This document shows positions 59,727-64,000 of a stretch of DNA of 64,000 bases, one piece after another. The stretch covers positions 21,682,001 through 21,746,000 of the forward strand of contig JBAIAC010000019.1 of the NCBI GenBank assembly GCA_037349315.1, written 5' to 3'. Below the pieces are notes generated by a model. That model saw only the letters and a list, made by a program, of their open reading frames with translations, searched no databases and was not told the origin of the DNA. Numbering within the stretch: position 1 is the first letter of the stretch; the number at the start of each line of letters is the position of its first letter. The stretch is from Chelydra serpentina (Eukaryota > Chordata > Testudines > Chelydridae). Made by a program: the position numbers and the translations under genes.

Positions 59727-59832
59727 AGACAAGGTGGGTGAGGTAATAGCTTTTATCGGACCAACTTCTGTTGATGAAAGAGACAAGTTTTGAGTTCCAC
59801 AAAGTTCTTCTGCAGGTTATTTCCCGGGCTTT
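59727..59832 (-). mobile_element. Probable Penelope-like terminal repeat of another family
   Basis: The stretch agacaaggtgggtgaggtaa, ttttatcggaccaacttctg, ttgatgaaagagacaagttt and tgagttccacaaagttcttc is one I recall as a frequent turtle repeat. It has the same overall plan (actta/accaac... ttcttc) as the terminal repeat at 49.7 kb. The family name is not certain. Confidence 0.5.
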
Positions 59833-59978
59833 TCTTGTTTATTTTTTTAAAGAGTTTCTTTAATTTGGGAGAGTTTAGTGTTCAGGCAAATGACTACTGC
59901 AGCTCCCTCTCATGACCTCTGCAAAGCCTATACTCCAACTACTTCAGGTGTTAAACCTAATAGGGACTGAGTACTATG

Positions 59979-60085
59979 GCCCAGAGCCAGCAAAACACTC
60001 AAGTAAGTACATGCTTAACTAAAAACATGTGAGTAGTCCCACTGAAGTCAATTTAACTATGCACATTCTTATGTGCTGTTCTGGA
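59979..60085. repeat. Old MITE-like repeat
   Basis: The left words ggcccagagccagcaaaa and right words tgctgttctggatcac, with tgcttaac/agtcccactgaagtcaa inside, match the type seen at 2934-3066. Confidence 0.5.
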
Positions 60086-60089
60086 TCAC

Positions 60090-60995
60090 AGCCAGAGTCC
60101 TCAGCAGCTTGCAGTATCGAGTCCTAAAAGACCAATGGCAGAATTGCAATTTTTTTTTATTTTTACTGCAAATTCCATATTTGTTAATGTACCAGTGTAC
60201 TTCCTACTAAGCCATCACATTCTAAAATACTTTCCCCTCCCTTTCTGTAACAGTTCTCATCTCTATGAGCAGCTAGTTCAGCAGGCAATGCTCTTAAGGT
60301 TCTTGTGCTAGAAAGTAAGCATGTTCCCTTTAGAGACACTTTGTGCAAATTCTCTGCTCTCACAAAAGCCAATTTGGCACAGCGGTGAGGCATAACCTCA
60401 CTCCCATGCTCCTTAAGGAAAAGGGGAGAGTGTTACATTAGCAAAAAGTAAAGCTGAATTAATTGGAGTCAGAGGGTCCATGCTGTTCCCTGTTTTCCTC
60501 TTGGCCCCTTAATAGTGCCTCCAGAGAACATGGGCCCTCTGATTCCAATTCCGCTGACCATGCTAGAGAGGGGTTCCCAAGCACTTTCTCCCCACTCCAT
60601 TGAGTCCCTGCTGAGAAATACTTGTTTGTTATGCCACCCATTCCCCTGTGGGCCTAGAGAGGGCGGGAGGAACCCCATCTCCTCCATGACTCACTTTCTC
60701 TCTACTGGCATAGCATAGAAGGGGAAGTTGGGCTCTGTGGCACACCACTGGTGACACATCTTCTCTCACCCCTCTCCCAGAGTCCGGAGAGGAAGCAGCA
60801 CTAGTGACATGCTGCAATCCGCACTGTGTTTTTTTAGAAAATGAAGGGGTGGTGTATTTGTGCTTCATATGCAAGGTGGAAAGAGCGGTGCAGCATTTTG
60901 CTGTCATATTGTTCCGCTTCCTGCTGTATTTTGTGATGCAGCTTGGGGGCAGAAGCAAGGAAAGAGGGAAGTCACCCCACCACCTCCAAATCCAC
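60090..60995. other. Unassigned DNA, no gene seen
   Basis: Several short frames overlap here without any domain pattern. No repeat is named. Confidence 0.4.
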
Positions 60996-61004
60996 TATTG
61001 CCAT

Positions 61005-62566
61005 TGTAACCCTTCTGCCAGGACGAGTTGACAGCAACAAGGGCCAGGTTCAGTACATAGGGGTTCCCTTCTCAACAACGCAATGCAAAACCGGCTCGAG
61101 CCCCCACCCAGTAACCTGGGAAAATCTTATACACACCCCTGGGCGCCTCAAAGAGGCAATACTTCCCCTCTCGCAAGCACAGAGCCTCGGTGTAACAGAA
61201 AATCTTTAATAGCAGCAGGTAAACGACACCAGCCTTAAATTGGGAAAACACCGCAAGTAGGATCCATAAACCAAACTGTGAGGAAAACCCACCCCAGCCA
61301 ATTGGGCCATGTCGTGTCCCTTGGGTTCTTGAGTCAAACAACCCAAAAGTCATCCAAAGTCCCCAAAAGTCCAAGAACCCAAAAGTCCAGTCCCAGAGTT
61401 CAAAAGTTAATCTGCAGGGTGCTACACGTCACCCACCTGGGCAGCAATGGGGAGGGGAGAGGTAAGGGGCACCTTACGTGGCGTTAAGATGATTGCCTCA
61501 CCCCTCCCGTGGGGCTTCGCTCTGCTCCGCCAGCCATCTCACAGGCCGCTCTGCTCCGCCAGCTGTCCCACAAGCCGCTACAGCTGTCCCCACGAACTGC
61601 TCTGCCCCGCCAACAGCACCGCTCCACCAGCCGTCCTGCAAGCTGCTCCGACTGCCCCCACAAACTGCTCTGCTCTGCCAGCAGCGCCGCTCCAACTGTC
61701 CCCATGAACTGCTCCGCTTTGCCAGCAGCGCCACACCATCAGCTGTCTTGCCAACTGCTCCACCAGCCACTCAGCAATTTTATCTTCAGGCTCCCCCACT
61801 ACTTAACACAGTGCTCAGCAATTACAGCTTATAAGAGTTTTAGCTCATTAGTGATTTCAGCTTGTAGTTAGGGGAACCCTAGGGCTCATTTGCACTGTTA
61901 GCCCAGAGTGATTTCAATTCAGCAGCCTGAAAGCAGACTCTCAAGGAACTCAACATTAGCTCTGATATTCCACAGTAGCAAGAGAAGGCAGTGTAATTAG
62001 TGTCTCAGACCCTCACAAGGGGCCTACACCACCAGCTTCTCGGCTCTTTTGCCCAGATGAGGATAGTAGTCTCTTGACCTACCAAAGGCCGTGATCAATT
62101 GTCTTGATATGTTTGGTCTTTTGGTGAACACCTTGTCTTTGTTTCATGGACACTGAAGTGGAAACATTCTCTCGATCTGGCCTTTTGGCTATAGATCAAA
62201 CATAATACCTGTCCCCAGCCTCTCTCAATTCACTGGGCTTTGGAACCCATGTCCCTTGGCTGGCGAGTGCTGCTTAGGTAATGGTGAGTTCCCCTTTATC
62301 CTGACAAAAGGCCAAGTACAGTTCCACTGTCCATGATTTACATAAGCAGTATAACAACAGTTTATTCTTCCTGCCCCAATAACAGAAATTCCTGCCCCAA
62401 TACAGAAAACTGGGGATCCTACAGCAGCCCAAAGTGCCCATTTGGGCCACTATCGTTTGTACCAGGCGGGGTGGGTGTGCCTATGCAAATGAAATCAGCC
62501 CCTGAAGTGCTTTGCCACAACTCACCACCAGATGTCAGGGTGGAGCTCATCCTGACTCTGCTTACA
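61005..62566 (-). mobile_element. 1562-bp solo LTR (endogenous-retrovirus type)
   Basis: The plus strand starts tgtaa and ends ttaca (TG...CA with short inverted ends). The 4-mer ccat flanks it at 61001-61004 and 62567-62570, a likely target duplication. On the minus strand an ATTAAA polyA signal (tttaat at 61205-61210 on the plus strand) lies about 200 bases before the 3' end, as expected for R/U5. This sets the minus orientation. The interior has a GC-rich degenerate tandem array (61515-61760). No viral gene or second LTR is visible. The sequence is familiar to me from turtles. Confidence 0.75.
61515..61760. repeat. GC-rich degenerate tandem array within the LTR
   Basis: Variants of aactgctctgccccgcca and cagcaccgctcc, with tgtcccca spacers, repeat about four or five times. 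Overlapping frames of 60-120 codons on both strands are products of this array. Confidence 0.7.
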
Positions 62567-62569
62567 CCA

Positions 62570-62982
62570 TGATCCCCACTCCTTCCCAATCCACCCATTC
62601 ACATTAGGACCAGGGCCAAATTTTTCCCATTCTCCAAGTCCTCCACTGGTTCCTCATAGACTCCCCAAATCCATTTCAGAATCCAGCTAAAAACTGCTTA
62701 TTTTGTTTTCATACTCCTCTCTGCATTTGCTATAGTCTATAGCTACTTCATGTGCAGGTTAGTATGAAATAAACTAGATTCAAAAACCTAGAAATTGGGG
62801 GTAGGGGGAAGAATGCATTTCATTGCAAAAATGCATTAATGGATTTTTGCAATTTTCTCCCTTTCTTTTCACAAAATTGGCCCTATTTTTGAGGCAGGGA
62901 AAACCCTAAACATTTTTGAACTTTCAAAACTCTTTTCTGATGAAGATCAGTTTGTGCAGGAGTAAGGCAGATGGAAATCAGC
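62570..62982. other. Unassigned DNA, no gene seen
   Basis: The part after 62780 is T/A-rich with ttttgcaa-type words that resemble the sequence at 63400-64000. No gene is seen. Confidence 0.4.
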
Positions 62983-63325
62983 GGTTGTGGTCTAGCATGT
63001 AGAGCACAAGCCTGTGAGTCATAGAATCATAGAATATCAGGGTTGGAAGGGACCTTAGACGGTCTTCTAGTCCAACTCCCTGCTCAAAGCAGGACCAATC
63101 CCCAACTTTTGCCCCAGATCCCTAAATGGTCCCCTCAAGGATTGAACTCACAACCCCGGGTTTAGCAGGCCAATGCTCAAACCACTGAGCTATCCCTCCC
63201 CCTGGATTCTAATCTCAACTAACTTGTTGCGTGGCACTGGGCAAGTGATTGTTTTAGTTACCCCATGCATGAAATGGAGATAATAATACTTACAACACTT
63301 TGTAAAGCATTTTTGAAATGTATGG
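62983..63325 (+). mobile_element. MIR-type CORE-SINE, split by a younger SINE
   Basis: The left piece (62983-63018) reads ggttgtggtctagcatgtag, agcacaagcctgtgagtc, a tRNA-like head. After the insertion, 63204-63325 reads attctaatctcaactaac, ggcactgggcaagtgatt, atgaaatggagataataata, cttacaacactttgtaaagc, the MIR core and tail. Together they form one diverged MIR-type SINE. Confidence 0.75.
63019..63203 (-). mobile_element. tRNA-derived SINE with CR1-like tail
   Basis: Read on the minus strand, the element starts gggggagggatagctcagtg with an RNA polymerase III A box (tagctcagtggtttgagc, about 63174-63192). A B box follows (gagttcaatcc, 63139-63149), then a body, then an end ccttccaaccctgatattc followed by tctatgattctatga. 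The last part equals the CR1 3' tail, so CR1 reverse transcriptase probably mobilised it. This is the SINE type known from turtles and related reptiles, and is the best taxonomic marker in the window. Confidence 0.88.
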
Positions 63326-63399
63326 ATGAAAAGCATTAAGTTTAAGTACAGCTGTACAGTAAGTATTTTTCCCCATGAACATTTTTGAATCAAAATCTT

Positions 63400-64000
63400 T
63401 CATTTGAAATTTTGCTTGGGAATTTTCAAAATAAAACAAAATTTTAATTTCAATTTGAATCAACATTTTTGTTTTGGTTTTCAAGACTGAAATTTTTCCA
63501 AATTCCAAACTTATTTTTCTCCTTTTTCCATTTTTCCTTTTTGGTATTGAATCCAATAGAATGAATGTGGCTTAGTTTTAATTTGTTTTCCCATTTTTGC
63601 ACTCTGTAACTTTTCAAAGTTTCCTCAACTTTAGTGTTTCTTTTTCCTTTTGCCATTCTTGATTTTTTCCAAAACTGGAGACATTTTGAACAGTTACTGA
63701 GTGCAAAAAGGAAGAAAGAAACAGACATTGTTCATTATATTACATTCAGTTGCACAAAAAAAAAAAAAAAGGAGGTGAAAGAAGAAAACACAAATCCCAA
63801 ATCTTATAATTTAAAAAAAAATTGATTCTCTAAAACCAAAATGAAAATTTCTGTTCAAAATGAAATAATTTTTTTTTTAATTTCCCACTGAAATAAATTT
63901 TAAAAAAGGAAAAAGAAATTTTCCATACAGAAATGTTTTTGATAAAACCCCATTTTCCCATGAGAAAGTTTTTCAGTCAGAAAGTTTCAATCAGCTGTAT
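63400..64000. repeat. Low-complexity T/A-rich repeat DNA
   Basis: The strand is dominated by aatttt, caaaatt and tttttcc words, with a 15-base A run at 63756-63770. I recall such sequence as a decayed interspersed repeat in turtles. Lysine- and phenylalanine-rich frames over it are not genes. Confidence 0.5.

Noticed and set aside
61447..61871. Cluster of 60-120 codon frames on both strands
   Set aside because: They come from a degenerate tandem array inside an LTR, with alanine/proline repeats in every frame.
63139..63192. tRNA-like A and B boxes
   Set aside because: Not a tRNA gene: the region continues into a SINE body and a CR1-like tail, and does not fold as a full cloverleaf.

Overview
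The window reads as nuclear DNA of a non-mammalian amniote, most likely a turtle (cryptodire type). This rests on the mix of repeats: several CR1 LINE pieces, a tRNA-derived SINE with a CR1-like tail, old L2 and MIR/CORE-SINE remnants, many short hAT-type elements with 8-bp target duplications, a Penelope-like element, and long LTRs of a kind I know from turtle genomes. The species call is inference. No sequence search was run.

I found no host protein-coding gene, no convincing exon, and no rRNA or tRNA gene. Nearly all long open frames lie inside repeats or GC-rich non-coding DNA. The only recognisable coding sequence is broken transposon protein: CR1 reverse transcriptase (23.4-24.8 kb and 33.5-34.5 kb, plus strand) and a Penelope-type GIY-YIG endonuclease (about 50.0-50.5 kb, minus strand). 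The stretch is therefore intergenic or within a large intron.

Layout. 0-5 kb: AT-rich DNA with simple repeats. 5.3-6.8 kb: an old LTR split by a 403-bp hAT MITE, followed by a CR1 tail. 7.3-10 kb: short foldback and hAT elements. 12.4-13.3 kb: an 859-bp segment bounded by 101-bp inverted repeats about 97% identical. 15.2-16.2 kb and 42.8-43.6 kb: two GC-rich non-autonomous hAT elements of one family. 17.4-18.7 kb: a foldback MITE and an L2 tail. 19.9-20.5 kb: a MITE carrying a minisatellite. 23.4-25.4 kb: a CR1 mosaic holding a Tigger-like MITE and another insert. 29.3 kb: a near-perfect 72-bp palindrome. 31.2 kb: a Charlie-like hAT MITE. 33.5-36.1 kb: CR1 with an internal template-switch palindrome, then LTR-derived DNA. 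37.3-38.1 kb: an 817-bp Tigger-like element. 40.3 and 49.7-51.0 kb: Penelope-like ends and a nearly whole short Penelope element. 47.6-48.8 and 61.0-62.6 kb: two solo LTRs with target duplications. 63 kb: a MIR-type SINE split by a younger SINE. The rest, notably 44-47.6 and 51-57 kb, is AT-rich DNA in which I see nothing specific.

These parts do not work together as a pathway. They are a layered record of transposition. Nesting gives a relative order: hAT MITEs entered an LTR and an older repeat, a Tigger MITE entered CR1, and a CR1-tailed SINE entered a MIR. I did not find an undescribed functional system. The most unusual objects are the two palindromes, the 101-bp inverted repeat pair, and the Penelope element with inverted terminal repeats.
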